Positions 17,323 to 25,863 of a DNA stretch of 64,000 nt are shown piece after piece. The notes under the pieces were generated by a model. It did no database searches. It was not told where the DNA came from and saw only the letters and a list, made by a program, of their open reading frames with translations. The DNA is taken from the NCBI GenBank assembly GCA_039977295.1, contig JBDWDN010000009.1:434001-498000 (forward strand), read 5' to 3'. Numbering within the stretch: the first letter of the stretch is position 1; each line of letters begins with the position of its first letter. This stretch comes from Hellea sp039977295 (GTDB lineage: Bacteria; Pseudomonadota; Alphaproteobacteria; Caulobacterales; Maricaulaceae). The position numbers and the translations under genes are program-made.

Positions 17323-17379
17323 GCGCTACGCAAGGCGTATTGCCCCTCGGTTCTCCTGTAACTTTCCTTGTTACCGTCA

Positions 17380-17685
17380 TCATATTTCAAAATCTTCAAG
17401 GTTACTTGGCCAAAGGACATGATGGTTATCTGACCCAATTAGCCTATGAATGACTTTGGAAAGCAAATTGTTCGATTCAAACAACTTTGAACTACGGATA
17501 TTTTCAAAAGCTGCAGTTGGATTATGTGATAATATAAAGATGTTCATTTTCTTGCCATCGACATCATGCCCATCAACTTCGTCATCTGGTTCAAGCAGTT
17601 CAATTAGCTTATATTCATACTCAATTACGGCATCATAATCTTCGATGGAGTTTGATTGAAATTGTAAAATTAGCTGTTGTTTCAT
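17380..17685 (-). CDS. Small conserved-looking protein of unknown function
   Basis: This 101-residue acidic protein resembles a small uncharacterised family I know only by pattern. It starts KQQLILQF, then has EDYDAVIEYEYKLIELL, the central EVDGHDVDGKKMNIFIL and a C-terminal HVLWPSN. The strand-helix-strand look suggests a compact alpha/beta fold. It is somewhat richer in AT than its neighbours and is convergent with the DMT transporter gene. It lies just downstream of thiD on the same strand. No function is claimed. Confidence 0.65.
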   Translation of the reverse strand: MKQQLILQFQSNSIEDYDAVIEYEYKLIELLEPDDEVDGHDVDGKKMNIFILSHNPTAAFENIRSSKLFESNNLLSKVIHRLIGSDNHHVLWPSNLEDFEI

Positions 17686-17726
17686 CGGAGTTCTTCACAT
17701 CAAGGTTTGAACCACTGGCCTCAAGA

Positions 17727-18584
17727 CTATAGCCCTTTAAGCGCCGCAAAGGGATTACTGCCTGCGGGCTCTGGCTCTTCCTCCGCCTCCCCAGTTGCAA
17801 GACCGTGATTGAGCGGTCCATTACCTTCGCCCAATTTCGGGGCTGTCTTGATGGCTTGAAACACAAATTCACGTGCCGTCATGACGGCTTGCTCCAGCGG
17901 CGCGCCTTGCGCCATACAAGCCGCAACAGCGCTAGCGAGCGTGCAGCCTGTGCCGTGGGTATGGCGAGAGTGAATGCGCGGCCCAGACATGATATTTGCG
18001 CCCTCCTCACTCACCAGCACATCAACAATAGATTTACCCTTTAAATGCCCGCCTTTCATTAGTGCGGCATACACATTCATTTCCAAAAGAGCGTCGCCGG
18101 CTTTGGTCAGATCGTCTACGTCTTCAATTTTCAACCCGGTAAGAAGCTCAGCCTCTGGAACATTGGGCGTGACTAAATCCGCGAGAGGTAGAAGCCTTGT
18201 TTTCAAAATTTCGATGGCGTCTGGATCAAGTAAGTTATCGCCAGATGTTGCCACCATCACGGGATCCAGAATGATGAAAGCATCAGACTCTTCTATTTCC
18301 TCCGCGACGACATCTATTATCTCCGCGCTTCCCAGCATCCCAATTTTGATTACGTCGGCGCCAATGTCAGACAACACGCTTTGGATTTGCGCGCGGACTA
18401 GCGCGGCAGGCATAACTTCAACCTGCTGGACCCCCATCGTATTCTGCGCCGTAACAGCGGTAATTGCCGTCGCTGAGTAGGTGCCAAAGGCCGCGCAAGT
18501 CTTGATGTCAGCCTGAATGCCTGCTCCGCCCGAGGAGTCAGAACCTGCGATTATGAGAACGCGGGGGGTGTTTGGTTGGGTCAT
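17727..18584 (-). CDS. thiD: Hydroxymethylpyrimidine/phosphomethylpyrimidine kinase
   Basis: ThiD phosphorylates hydroxymethylpyrimidine twice in thiamine synthesis and salvage. It is a ribokinase-fold enzyme of 285 residues. It shows IAGSDSSGGAGIQADIKT near the N-terminus, DPVMVATSG near 110, TPNVPEAELL and the catalytic anion-hole region HTHGTGCTLASAV with the base in GTGC. The ATG at 18584 has GGAAA eight bases upstream. The TTG four codons earlier is less likely. No thiamine riboswitch is visible upstream, since a TM2 gene ends only 17 bases away. Confidence 0.95.
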   Translation of the reverse strand: MTQPNTPRVLIIAGSDSSGGAGIQADIKTCAAFGTYSATAITAVTAQNTMGVQQVEVMPAALVRAQIQSVLSDIGADVIKIGMLGSAEIIDVVAEEIEESDAFIILDPVMVATSGDNLLDPDAIEILKTRLLPLADLVTPNVPEAELLTGLKIEDVDDLTKAGDALLEMNVYAALMKGGHLKGKSIVDVLVSEEGANIMSGPRIHSRHTHGTGCTLASAVAACMAQGAPLEQAVMTAREFVFQAIKTAPKLGEGNGPLNHGLATGEAEEEPEPAGSNPFAALKGL

Positions 18585-18601
18585 AATATTTTCCAATAGT
18601 C

Positions 18602-18970
18602 TTAACGCAGAAGGAATTTTTTATTCGCGGCATTAACATGACCACGCAGTTTCGTCGCTTCGAATACGACAATTATTAAATAAGGCAACAAGAATGCTAT
18701 ACTTTCCGCAAGCTCGGACCCCGATAATGCATCCCCGAAAAGCAACAATAAAAGCATTAATGATAAGAAATTCATGCCGATGAAGAGAACGAATATCTTA
18801 CCCGCCTTCTTAGGTTCCCAGAGATATAACCTATGCACGCCGCAATGCCCGCCAAAAAACAGCCAGAATAGAGCACACCTAAATGAACGCTTCTTCTTAG
18901 GAGTTTGCGGATACTCTCTTTCAGGCGCGCCGCTCCTATAGTTGAGCCATGGCTTAGAGCGTTTACCCAT
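18602..18970 (-). CDS. TM2-domain membrane protein, paralogue A
   Basis: The 122-residue protein has a basic N-terminus and a TM2-like motif, FFGGHCGVHRLYLWEPKKAG, near residues 42-61, then two or three hydrophobic segments. TM2 proteins are small inner-membrane proteins of unclear function whose hallmark is G-x-HRFYLG. The ATG at 18970 is preferred over a TTG at 18988. A second TM2 gene at 19074-19418 lies upstream on the same strand with an 103-bp gap, so they are likely an old duplication. thiD follows 17 bases downstream. Confidence 0.75.
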   Translation of the reverse strand: MGKRSKPWLNYRSGAPEREYPQTPKKKRSFRCALFWLFFGGHCGVHRLYLWEPKKAGKIFVLFIGMNFLSLMLLLLLFGDALSGSELAESIAFLLPYLIIVVFEATKLRGHVNAANKKFLLR

Positions 18971-19073
18971 TGATCCCGCTCTCCTCAAACATTTCGGCGT
19001 TCCACTCGGGTCGTGTATTTCTCATATGCCTGCGTTTTGGCCCTTATCAGGACAATAAGGCGATGTCATTTTA

Positions 19074-19418
19074 TTAGGTAAAGGCTTCCACACTCGAGAA
19101 CTTCTCATTCGCCCGGTCTATGAGCCCTCGTATAAGAAAAAGATCTATAAATAATATGAGGTAGAGGAACCCTGTAATGCCGTAACTTATGTTTTGTTTT
19201 AACTCCCATGGCATGGAGGTCATCCGCTCCATGATTCCAAACTCAAATATTGATGTCACGATTAGATAAGCGAGATATGCCAGTCCCGAACGCCAATATC
19301 CGAGATAAAACCTATGCATTCCCGTGCTCCCAAGAATAAACCATAAAATATAGGTTCGCATGGTGTTTGCTGGGCGCTTGCGGACAAATCGCGGTTTTTG
19401 GAACCAATATTTAGCCAT
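19074..19418 (-). CDS. TM2-domain membrane protein, paralogue B
   Basis: This 114-residue protein carries the TM2 hallmark ILGSTGMHRFYLGYWRSG near residues 30-47, followed by two more hydrophobic segments. The C-terminal IRGLIDRANEKF parallels KLRGHVNAANKKF in paralogue A. The ATG at 19418 overlaps the folP stop codon by eight bases, so it is translationally coupled to folP. Function is unknown. Its place in the folP transcript may be incidental. Confidence 0.75.
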   Translation of the reverse strand: MAKYWFQKPRFVRKRPANTMRTYILWFILGSTGMHRFYLGYWRSGLAYLAYLIVTSIFEFGIMERMTSMPWELKQNISYGITGFLYLILFIDLFLIRGLIDRANEKFSSVEAFT

Positions 19419-20229
19419 CACTCATAGCCTCCCACACCCGCAGCGCCTGCACGGTCTCGCTCACATCATGCACACGTAATATATCGGCGCCTTTCGCGGC
19501 CGACCAGAGGGCTGCAGCTAAGCTTCCGCCTATGCGGTCATCTGCTGTGCTGCCGTCTATTCGGCCGATGAAGCTTTTACGCGACGCACCCATCAGGACG
19601 GGGCAGCCTAGGTCCTTGAAGCTCTCAAATTTATTAAATATAGCGAGGTTGTCCTCTTGGCGTTTTCCAAAGCCTATGCCAGGGTCGAGCGAAATCCTGC
19701 CACGCTCTATGCCTGCGAACTCGCAGGCATCAATGCGCTTAGCCAGCCAGTCTCTTATCTCGTGGACTGTATGGCTGTAATGCGGATTATCCTGCATGTT
19801 CTCCGGCGAGCCTTGGGCGTGCATGAGGATGAGCTCACATCCGAGCTCTGCTGCCATGGCTTCGGAGCGCGGATCGAAGGTCAGGCCCGAGACATCATTC
19901 CAAATATCTGCCCCCGCCAAAATAGCCGCTTCGGCAACATCGGGCTTACGCGTATCAATAGAAATGACGGGGTCACTCATATGGTCCCGTGTCGCCTCGC
20001 GTAGCGCCATAATGACGGGCACGGTGCGGCGGACTTCCTCTTTGACATCGACCTGCGCCGCGCCAGGACGCGTGCTTTCTCCGCCAATGTCGATAATGTC
20101 TGCGCCCTGATCGAGCAGCGCGAGAGCTTGCTTTACAGCTAGGTCATAGGACTCATAATGTCCCCCATCAGAGAAGCTGTCGGGGGTCACATTTAGGATG
20201 CCCATTATCTTCGGGTAATTAAACGTCAT
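19411..20229 (-). CDS. folP: Dihydropteroate synthase
   Basis: FolP condenses p-aminobenzoate with dihydropterin pyrophosphate in folate synthesis and is the sulfonamide target. At 272 residues it has normal length. Motifs include MGILNVTPDSFSDGG near residue 9, IDIGGESTRPGA near 45, SIDTRKPDVA, WNDVSGL, DPGIGFGKR near 182 and MGASRKSFIG. Its start overlaps the HAD-like gene by 11 bases, and ftsH lies further upstream. The ftsH-folP neighbourhood is common in Proteobacteria. glmM, often the next gene, is replaced here by TM2 genes. Confidence 0.96.
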   Translation of the reverse strand: MTFNYPKIMGILNVTPDSFSDGGHYESYDLAVKQALALLDQGADIIDIGGESTRPGAAQVDVKEEVRRTVPVIMALREATRDHMSDPVISIDTRKPDVAEAAILAGADIWNDVSGLTFDPRSEAMAAELGCELILMHAQGSPENMQDNPHYSHTVHEIRDWLAKRIDACEFAGIERGRISLDPGIGFGKRQEDNLAIFNKFESFKDLGCPVLMGASRKSFIGRIDGSTADDRIGGSLAAALWSAAKGADILRVHDVSETVQALRVWEAMSDG

Positions 20230-20734
20230 TTACTGCTCTTAACTTAGAGAGCAAATCGGTCCACCCAATAACGGTAATAAGTTCACTCGGAATATTTTGT
20301 GGTAACCATTCACGGTTTTCTGCAAACAAAAACCGGTTTTGAATCTGCGAGAGATGCCCTAAAACATCGATGCGGTCATCAATGAACGCGGTTAGCCCCA
20401 AGCGCTTCGCGATGGGTACTTTGCCTTCGCGTTTCGCGCAAAAGAATAGCTTATCTTCTGTCAGGCCAGTGCGCTCATAAAAGCTTTGATGATGTAGCCA
20501 TTCCCGTGTTTTTTGCGCCGTGCCGGATTTCGCCTTGGACACGAGAAAAACCTGCCCAGGGAAAACAGACGCATTTAGCTTTGCGACGCTCTCAATCGCG
20601 CCTTTAACAACTGGCGTATCGAGATAACCGGAAGAAAAAAAAGACGTATCACCCGAAGCCCTTGCGGGCTTGATGATAACGCCTCCTATATCCACGCCAA
20701 TTGCGGGGCCGGTCTTAGCTTTCTGGCTGGGCAT
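20219..20734 (-). CDS. HAD-like phosphatase-fold protein lacking the second motif-I Asp
   Basis: The 171-residue protein has HAD-superfamily motifs. Motif I is GVDIGGVII near residue 12-20, where the usual DxD is DIG. Motif II Ser is probably in FLVSKAK near 60. The motif III Lys lies in KREGKVPIAKRLG, and motif IV is FIDDRIDV near 125. Loss of the second Asp, the general acid, suggests a changed or absent phosphatase activity. The ATG at 20734 overlaps the 3' end of ftsH by 20 bases, and its own end overlaps folP by 11, so all three are coupled. I do not assign a substrate. Confidence 0.7.
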   Translation of the reverse strand: MPSQKAKTGPAIGVDIGGVIIKPARASGDTSFFSSGYLDTPVVKGAIESVAKLNASVFPGQVFLVSKAKSGTAQKTREWLHHQSFYERTGLTEDKLFFCAKREGKVPIAKRLGLTAFIDDRIDVLGHLSQIQNRFLFAENREWLPQNIPSELITVIGWTDLLSKLRAVNDV

Positions 20735-22628
20735 CGCCGAGCGGTTTCTTCTTTGTCGTAGGCACAGCCGCAACTGCGGGCTTGGAGCCTCGCGCGCCAT
20801 CAGGGCGTTTGGGCTTAATACCATCCGAGAGAAGAACCGTGATTTCATCGCCAGAGAGGGTTTCATATTCGAGCAGCGCTTCGGCGAGCGTGACCCAATC
20901 TTTCTTCTTCTTCTTTAGAATCTTCTGAGCCGTCTCATGCGCTTCTGTAATGAAGCGTTTGATTTCCGATTCAATCAATGTTGCCGTCTCTGGCGAAATT
21001 GCTGAACCACGGCCAATCCCAGGATGGAAGCTTTGTTGGTCCGTGTCTTTATAAGCAATCGGACCAATAGCATCTGATAAACCCCATTCCGTAACCATAG
21101 CGGTCGCAATTCGGGTGACTTGTTCAATATCGGAACTCGCGCCGGAGGTGACTCTGTCATATCCGAAGTGAAGCTCTTCAGCCGCGCGTCCGCCCATTGC
21201 CATGGCCATGCGCGCAATCATTTCTTCTCGGGACTGCGAGATTTGATCGCGTTCTGGCATATATTGAACCATGCCTAACGCACGCCCACGCGGAATAATC
21301 GTCGCTTTGTGAATCGGCAAGCTTCCCTTCATATTCAGGCCAACAATGGCGTGGCCAGCTTCGTGATAAGCCGTATTTTCGCGTTCTTCATCTGTCATAG
21401 ATAGTGAACGGCGCTCCGCACCCATGAGGACTTTGTCACGCGCATCTTCAAACTCACGCATTGTGATTTTCAGTTTATTGCGACGTGCCGCGAGGAGTGC
21501 CGCTTCATTGACGAGGTTCATCAAGTCAGCCCCTGAAAAACCAGGCGTTCCGCGCGCAATGTATTTCACGTCAAGTTCCGCGGCAATTGGCTTGCCCTTC
21601 ATATGGACTTCGAGAATTTTCTCGCGGCCTTGAATATCAGGATAAGGAACTTCGATTTGACGGTCAAAACGGCCCGGACGTAGGAGCGCTTTGTCCAGCA
21701 CGTCAGGACGGTTCGTCGCTGCGATAATGATAACGCCTTCATCGCCTTCAAATCCGTCCATCTCTACGAGGAGTTGGTTAAGCGTTTGCTCGCGCTCTTC
21801 ATGGCCACCAGATGTGCCAACACCGCGATGACGTCCAACTGCATCAATCTCATCGATAAAGATAATGCAAGGCGCATTTTTGCGGGCATCCGCAAACATA
21901 TCGCGGACACGAGACGCGCCAACGCCGACAAACATTTCAACAAAATCGGAACCGGAAATCGTAAAGAAGGGAACACCGGCCTCGCCTGCAACTGCGCGGG
22001 CTAGCAAGGTTTTACCTGTACCGGGAGGACCAATCAGCAGCGCCCCTGTTGGTATTTTTGCGCCAAGACGCGTGAAACGGCTTGGGTCTTCAAGGAACTC
22101 AACAACTTCTTTGAGGTCTTCTTTGGCCGATTCAACACCCGCTACATCATCGAAGGTTACGCGCTTTGTATTCTCAGTCAGCATTTTAGCGCGAGATTTA
22201 CCAAAGCTCATGGCGCCGCCGCGTCCGCCGCCCTGCATGGAGCGGAAGATTAAGATTGAAATCCCCACAATGAGCAACAAAGGAAGCACATTTAGAAGAA
22301 CAGCTACCAAAGTACTTGTTTGTTTTGATTTAGCATAGTCAAACGACACGCCTTTTTCGATAAACATTTCTTCAACGTTATCGTTATATCGTGCAGTGTC
22401 GACTTGATATGTTTCTTGGTTGGATAAGGTTCCAGTTAAAATTCCAGTATCCGCGTCCAATTCACCACTTAAAATTTCACCATTATTGAGTTTTTCAACC
22501 ATCTCAGAGTATTTAAAATCACTCGGCGCGGAAGCAGATTTCATTGAGGTCGAGGACACAGACAGCATCACTAAAAACATCGTGATAATGACAGCCCAAA
22601 CGGCTATATTTTTCATATTCATATTCAT
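20715..22628 (-). CDS. ftsH: ATP-dependent zinc metalloprotease FtsH
   Basis: FtsH is the membrane-anchored AAA+ protease that degrades misfolded membrane proteins and short-lived regulators. The 637-residue protein has two transmembrane segments (about 7-25 and 105-128) around a periplasmic domain. It has Walker A GPPGTGKT at 200-207, Walker B IIFIDE at 255-260, and the zinc site HEAGH at 422-426. AGGTGAT precedes the ATG at 22628. A 13-base palindrome lies about 80 bp upstream. The neighbours tilS upstream and folP downstream match the common order. Confidence 0.97.
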   Translation of the reverse strand: MNMNMKNIAVWAVIITMFLVMLSVSSTSMKSASAPSDFKYSEMVEKLNNGEILSGELDADTGILTGTLSNQETYQVDTARYNDNVEEMFIEKGVSFDYAKSKQTSTLVAVLLNVLPLLLIVGISILIFRSMQGGGRGGAMSFGKSRAKMLTENTKRVTFDDVAGVESAKEDLKEVVEFLEDPSRFTRLGAKIPTGALLIGPPGTGKTLLARAVAGEAGVPFFTISGSDFVEMFVGVGASRVRDMFADARKNAPCIIFIDEIDAVGRHRGVGTSGGHEEREQTLNQLLVEMDGFEGDEGVIIIAATNRPDVLDKALLRPGRFDRQIEVPYPDIQGREKILEVHMKGKPIAAELDVKYIARGTPGFSGADLMNLVNEAALLAARRNKLKITMREFEDARDKVLMGAERRSLSMTDEERENTAYHEAGHAIVGLNMKGSLPIHKATIIPRGRALGMVQYMPERDQISQSREEMIARMAMAMGGRAAEELHFGYDRVTSGASSDIEQVTRIATAMVTEWGLSDAIGPIAYKDTDQQSFHPGIGRGSAISPETATLIESEIKRFITEAHETAQKILKKKKKDWVTLAEALLEYETLSGDEITVLLSDGIKPKRPDGARGSKPAVAAVPTTKKKPLGDAQPES

Positions 22629-22709
22629 CGTATATCACCTGAAGGTTTTATCGGTTTTACTGTCTATAACACATAGGAAGCTTACCGCCAAAATAAAGAC
22701 GCCGCCTGC

Positions 22710-22722
22710 ATGTAATTTACAT
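22710..22722. promoter_or_regulatory. Palindrome in the tilS-ftsH gap
   Basis: ATGTAA-T-TTACAT is a perfect inverted repeat with 6-bp arms between tilS and ftsH. Its position upstream of ftsH would suit an operator, but I know no regulator with this site. Confidence 0.3.
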
Positions 22723-22735
22723 ACGAATGACCATT

Positions 22736-24016
22736 TTAAGGCGTTTTAAGGCCAAGTGCGGCATGAAGGCGCGATTGAACAAGACATTTAATCACCAAAT
22801 CGTCTCCATGGTGGTAACCGAGGCTCTGTAAACCCCCTTCCTGCAGCCACGCTGGCAGCGTTGGGCGCGCCTCAGCTGGCAGGTTTTTGAACCGGTCAGG
22901 CCCTAAGTTTTTGATCGTTGTCCTCAAGACATAAAGCGACGTTATCCTATTTTCGCCTTCGCCTACAAAACCTGGCACGCCGCCGTGAACATATCGCCCA
23001 TCCCAAATTTTTGGGTAGGCTTCGATTACGTCCTCACCTGCCGAAACGGGCCTTGTCGTTTCATGCCGTCCTTTGACAGCCACGAGATCCCGGCAAATAA
23101 AATATCCGCTTTTATGAGGCTTAACTAAAGCGCCAGCCAATGTTGCAGCTTTGAAATTGCTTTGCATCATCTCCTTGCGCAGGCGCTTAACACGCCCGCG
23201 GTCTATCGGCATGCCCTGTCCCCCTGCAGCGCGGAGTAAATGCGCGAGTAATTCCGGCGACGGTATCTTGGCCAGATAGAGGATACCATAGGCATCGACG
23301 CGAATAGACGCCTTAAATTCCGCTTGCAAAATTTCACGTTCCTTATCTACGCCGTGCCGAAGCTCCTCGGCCGTCTCTAAAAGAAACGCGCCCATATCGG
23401 GATGGCGTGCCAAGTAATCTCTCGCGCGAATGCGGGCATAGTTACGGTTCTGATTTGACGGGTCTTCGGCCCAAGACAGCTTATGCGCTTTATTATAAGC
23501 CCGCAGCTCATGGCGCGAAATACCGAGTAACGGCCGAACCACATTTACCATGGCTAGCTCTGGCCAGACCGGCCCGTAAGTAAGCTCCCTCATGCCCGCC
23601 GCGCCGCGCCAATCTGTTTTACGATCATAGCGCATCAGCAATGTTTCTGCTTGGTCATCCTTACTATGGGCCGTGAGCAGATATTTAACGCCCGCATTGC
23701 GGCAGGCATCTCCCATCAAGCCATAGCGCGCTTTACGCGCTTTCTCTTGAAGGGCCGTTGTCGGCGATCCATGCTGCCATGTTAGCACATTGGCGCTATA
23801 TCCGCATGAGCTGGCGAAATCATGTGCTGCCTGAGCTTCGGCGCGAGAGCCGCGCCGTAAATCATGATCAACGATAAAAGCCGGACCAGCTTGCGGATGG
23901 TCTTTTAGCGCGTGAATAATGGCGGTGCTGTCCCCGCCGCCTGAATAGGCAATCGCGAAGTGCCCCCCAGAAGGAATGAGGGTTTGGATCTTTTGATTTA
24001 AATGCGCGGTGAGCAT
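22736..24016 (-). CDS. tilS: tRNA(Ile)-lysidine synthase
   Basis: TilS modifies C34 of tRNA(Ile)(CAU) to lysidine so that it reads AUA. The PP-loop ATP site SGGGDS is at residues 25-30, and VDHDLRRGSRAEA, LLTAHSKDDQAETLLMR and VVRPLLGISRHELRAYN follow in family order. The 426-residue length includes the C-terminal tRNA-binding domain. An ATG at 24016 with AGGCGAG upstream is preferred over a GTG at 24031. The gene sits between cpoB and ftsH, 54 bases after the cpoB stop. Confidence 0.94.
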   Translation of the reverse strand: MLTAHLNQKIQTLIPSGGHFAIAYSGGGDSTAIIHALKDHPQAGPAFIVDHDLRRGSRAEAQAAHDFASSCGYSANVLTWQHGSPTTALQEKARKARYGLMGDACRNAGVKYLLTAHSKDDQAETLLMRYDRKTDWRGAAGMRELTYGPVWPELAMVNVVRPLLGISRHELRAYNKAHKLSWAEDPSNQNRNYARIRARDYLARHPDMGAFLLETAEELRHGVDKEREILQAEFKASIRVDAYGILYLAKIPSPELLAHLLRAAGGQGMPIDRGRVKRLRKEMMQSNFKAATLAGALVKPHKSGYFICRDLVAVKGRHETTRPVSAGEDVIEAYPKIWDGRYVHGGVPGFVGEGENRITSLYVLRTTIKNLGPDRFKNLPAEARPTLPAWLQEGGLQSLGYHHGDDLVIKCLVQSRLHAALGLKTP

Positions 24017-24070
24017 AGGCTCGCCTATCACTCTATAAAAACAACATCTACCCTCTTCAGAGCCGCAAAA

Positions 24071-25015
24071 TTAGCAGCCCGTCCGCGCGGCCTCAACTCT
24101 CGCCTTTTCTTTTGTGCTCGCAGAGGCATTTGGGAACTGTGCTGGGAATGTTGCGAGGGTTTGGCAAGCTTCCGCTTTATTGCCAAGTTTACCGAGGGTC
24201 GCCGCGAGACGAACCATCGCGTCGGGCGCTTTCGGCCCCTTAGGACTCTTGCGCATTGACGTGATATAAGCATCGGCTGCATCCGCGAAGCCGCCGCGCA
24301 CGAAGTAACTCTCTCCGAGCCAGAAGTTCACTTCTCCCGCATCAGCCGCATCAGGATTGAATTGCAAATATTGTTTAAACGCCGTTTGCGCGCCAGCAAA
24401 ATCGCCTTCCGCTAACTTCGTTTGGCCAAGCTGTGAGAGCTGCGCGACATCATTATAATTCTCTTGAACTCCGATTGTTCTTTCGCGGAAAACGGGCGCG
24501 CTCGGGATTTGTGAGAGCTGTCCACTTTCAGAACCACCCTCCAAGACAGGTTGTGAAGAATAGTTTTCGCCGTCCATAGAGGGCGGCGTTTGGAACCCGC
24601 TTTCTGCTCCGCCGCTATAGGTACGGGGCGCATAGGGATCGACAGCCCGCGGCGCATTGCGCTGCTCGCTGGCAACGAGGTCAACTGCGTCTAAATGAAT
24701 TTTCATGCGGTTAATGAGGTCTTGATCAAGCGCCGTATCACCCGCCATGGCCTGCACTTGCTGTAAAAGGCTATCGCGCTCAAAACGGAGCTGTTCGACC
24801 TCGCCGCGCAGCGTACGCATTGAGGTTTCCAGCGCGTCCATTTTCTGCATCAAACGCTCTGCAGCGGGGTCGCCCGTCAGCATACGCGATTCAAGTGTTG
24901 TCAGGCGCTGAGCGAGCTGTGCATCTACAGCCGCAAGTTCTTTCTTGCTCTGCGCCTTGACAGGCGTTGCCAGCATAGTTGTTGAAAGTAGGAGAGCCAC
25001 AAATAAAGTGCGCAT
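24071..25015 (-). CDS. cpoB: Tol-Pal associated protein CpoB (YbgF)
   Basis: CpoB is a periplasmic protein that links the Tol-Pal machine to peptidoglycan synthesis at division. The 314-residue protein has a signal peptide ending PVKAQ-S, then an N-terminal coiled coil (about residues 25-95, LTTLESRML to DSLLQQVQ), a Pro/Ser-rich linker and TPR repeats from about 195 to the end. The ATG at 25015 follows GAGGA by seven bases, and a GTG directly before it is possible. A terminator-like hairpin lies just upstream, between pal and cpoB. Confidence 0.92.
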   Translation of the reverse strand: MRTLFVALLLSTTMLATPVKAQSKKELAAVDAQLAQRLTTLESRMLTGDPAAERLMQKMDALETSMRTLRGEVEQLRFERDSLLQQVQAMAGDTALDQDLINRMKIHLDAVDLVASEQRNAPRAVDPYAPRTYSGGAESGFQTPPSMDGENYSSQPVLEGGSESGQLSQIPSAPVFRERTIGVQENYNDVAQLSQLGQTKLAEGDFAGAQTAFKQYLQFNPDAADAGEVNFWLGESYFVRGGFADAADAYITSMRKSPKGPKAPDAMVRLAATLGKLGNKAEACQTLATFPAQFPNASASTKEKARVEAARTGC

Positions 25016-25035
25016 CACAAAGTCCTCGTAGAATT

Positions 25036-25064
25036 AAAAAAGCCGGGCCAGTTATGACCCGACT
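25036..25064 (-). terminator. Terminator or attenuator between pal and cpoB
   Basis: On the minus strand AGTCGGGTC pairs with GGCCCGGCT across a short loop (nine pairs, two of them G-U) and is followed by TTTTTT. It ends about 20 bases before the cpoB start, so it should reduce cpoB expression relative to pal. Confidence 0.6.
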
Positions 25065-25144
25065 ATAAAGCCCAAATAAGGCGATGGGGATTAAAAGGCA
25101 GTTAAAATCATTAAAGCAAATTAACCACGTTGAAGAATTATCCG

Positions 25145-25717
25145 CTATCCAATGGCGCCTGAGGTTATATTGGTTGTGCCATTACGGTTACGCGACCATC
25201 CCGCTTCGTTAGAGCGGGCATCAATTGGGCGTTCTTTGCCGTAAGACACGGTCGTTAGGCGAGACGGGCTCACGCCTTGACTCACCAGGAAAGCTTTCAC
25301 CGTATCGGCGCGCCGAGCACCAAGGGCTAAGTTATATTCTCTTGTGCCGCGTTCATCCGCATTGCCTTCGACTATGGCGTTCACATTAGAATAGGTTTGA
25401 AGCCATTGCGCTTGTTGTCCCAAAGCGGTGCGTGCATCTGCATTAAGCGTATAGCTATTATAGGCAAAAAAGATGCGCGGCTCTCCGCCAGATTGGTAGG
25501 CGAAATCATCGATGGATCCTGGGGTGGGGCCGTCATATGGAATAGGCTGAACCATAGGCGGCGCTTGAACAACTGGGCGGGTCGGCGTCGGGGCTTGAAC
25601 AACAGGCCGCGGCGCTTGAACAACTGGCTTGTCGTTCATCGGCTTTACCTCAGGCTTTGTTGCGCAAGCTGTCAGTGCTAAGACCGACAGTGAAATAGCG
25701 ATTATCTTAATAGTCAT
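25145..25717 (-). CDS. pal: Peptidoglycan-associated lipoprotein Pal
   Basis: Pal anchors the outer membrane to peptidoglycan and is the outer-membrane partner of TolB. The 190-residue protein has a lipobox LTAC with Cys18, then a Pro/Val/Gln-rich linker with repeats of PVVQAP (about residues 30-65), then an OmpA-like domain. That domain shows NVNAIVEGNADERGTREYN near 120 and the diaminopimelate-binding RADTVKAFL region. tolB lies upstream and cpoB downstream on the same strand. The start ATG at 25717 has GAGGAC upstream. Confidence 0.96.
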   Translation of the reverse strand: MTIKIIAISLSVLALTACATKPEVKPMNDKPVVQAPRPVVQAPTPTRPVVQAPPMVQPIPYDGPTPGSIDDFAYQSGGEPRIFFAYNSYTLNADARTALGQQAQWLQTYSNVNAIVEGNADERGTREYNLALGARRADTVKAFLVSQGVSPSRLTTVSYGKERPIDARSNEAGWSRNRNGTTNITSGAIG

Positions 25718-25863
25718 ATTTTCGTCCTCAATTTATACGCCTCTTTTATGAGCTCTAGTAAACCCCGTGATTTCCCTGCAATCAAGGCAATACCGTGGCA
25801 TTAACTTTAAATTCTGGCAATCTACGGTTCAAATGTCTCGAAATTGAGCTATTGGCGCACAGA

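Noticed and set aside
25094..25125. CtrA-like TTAA repeats between pal and cpoB
   Set aside because: The spacings are 5 and 6 bases, not 7, and the stretch is simply AT-rich.
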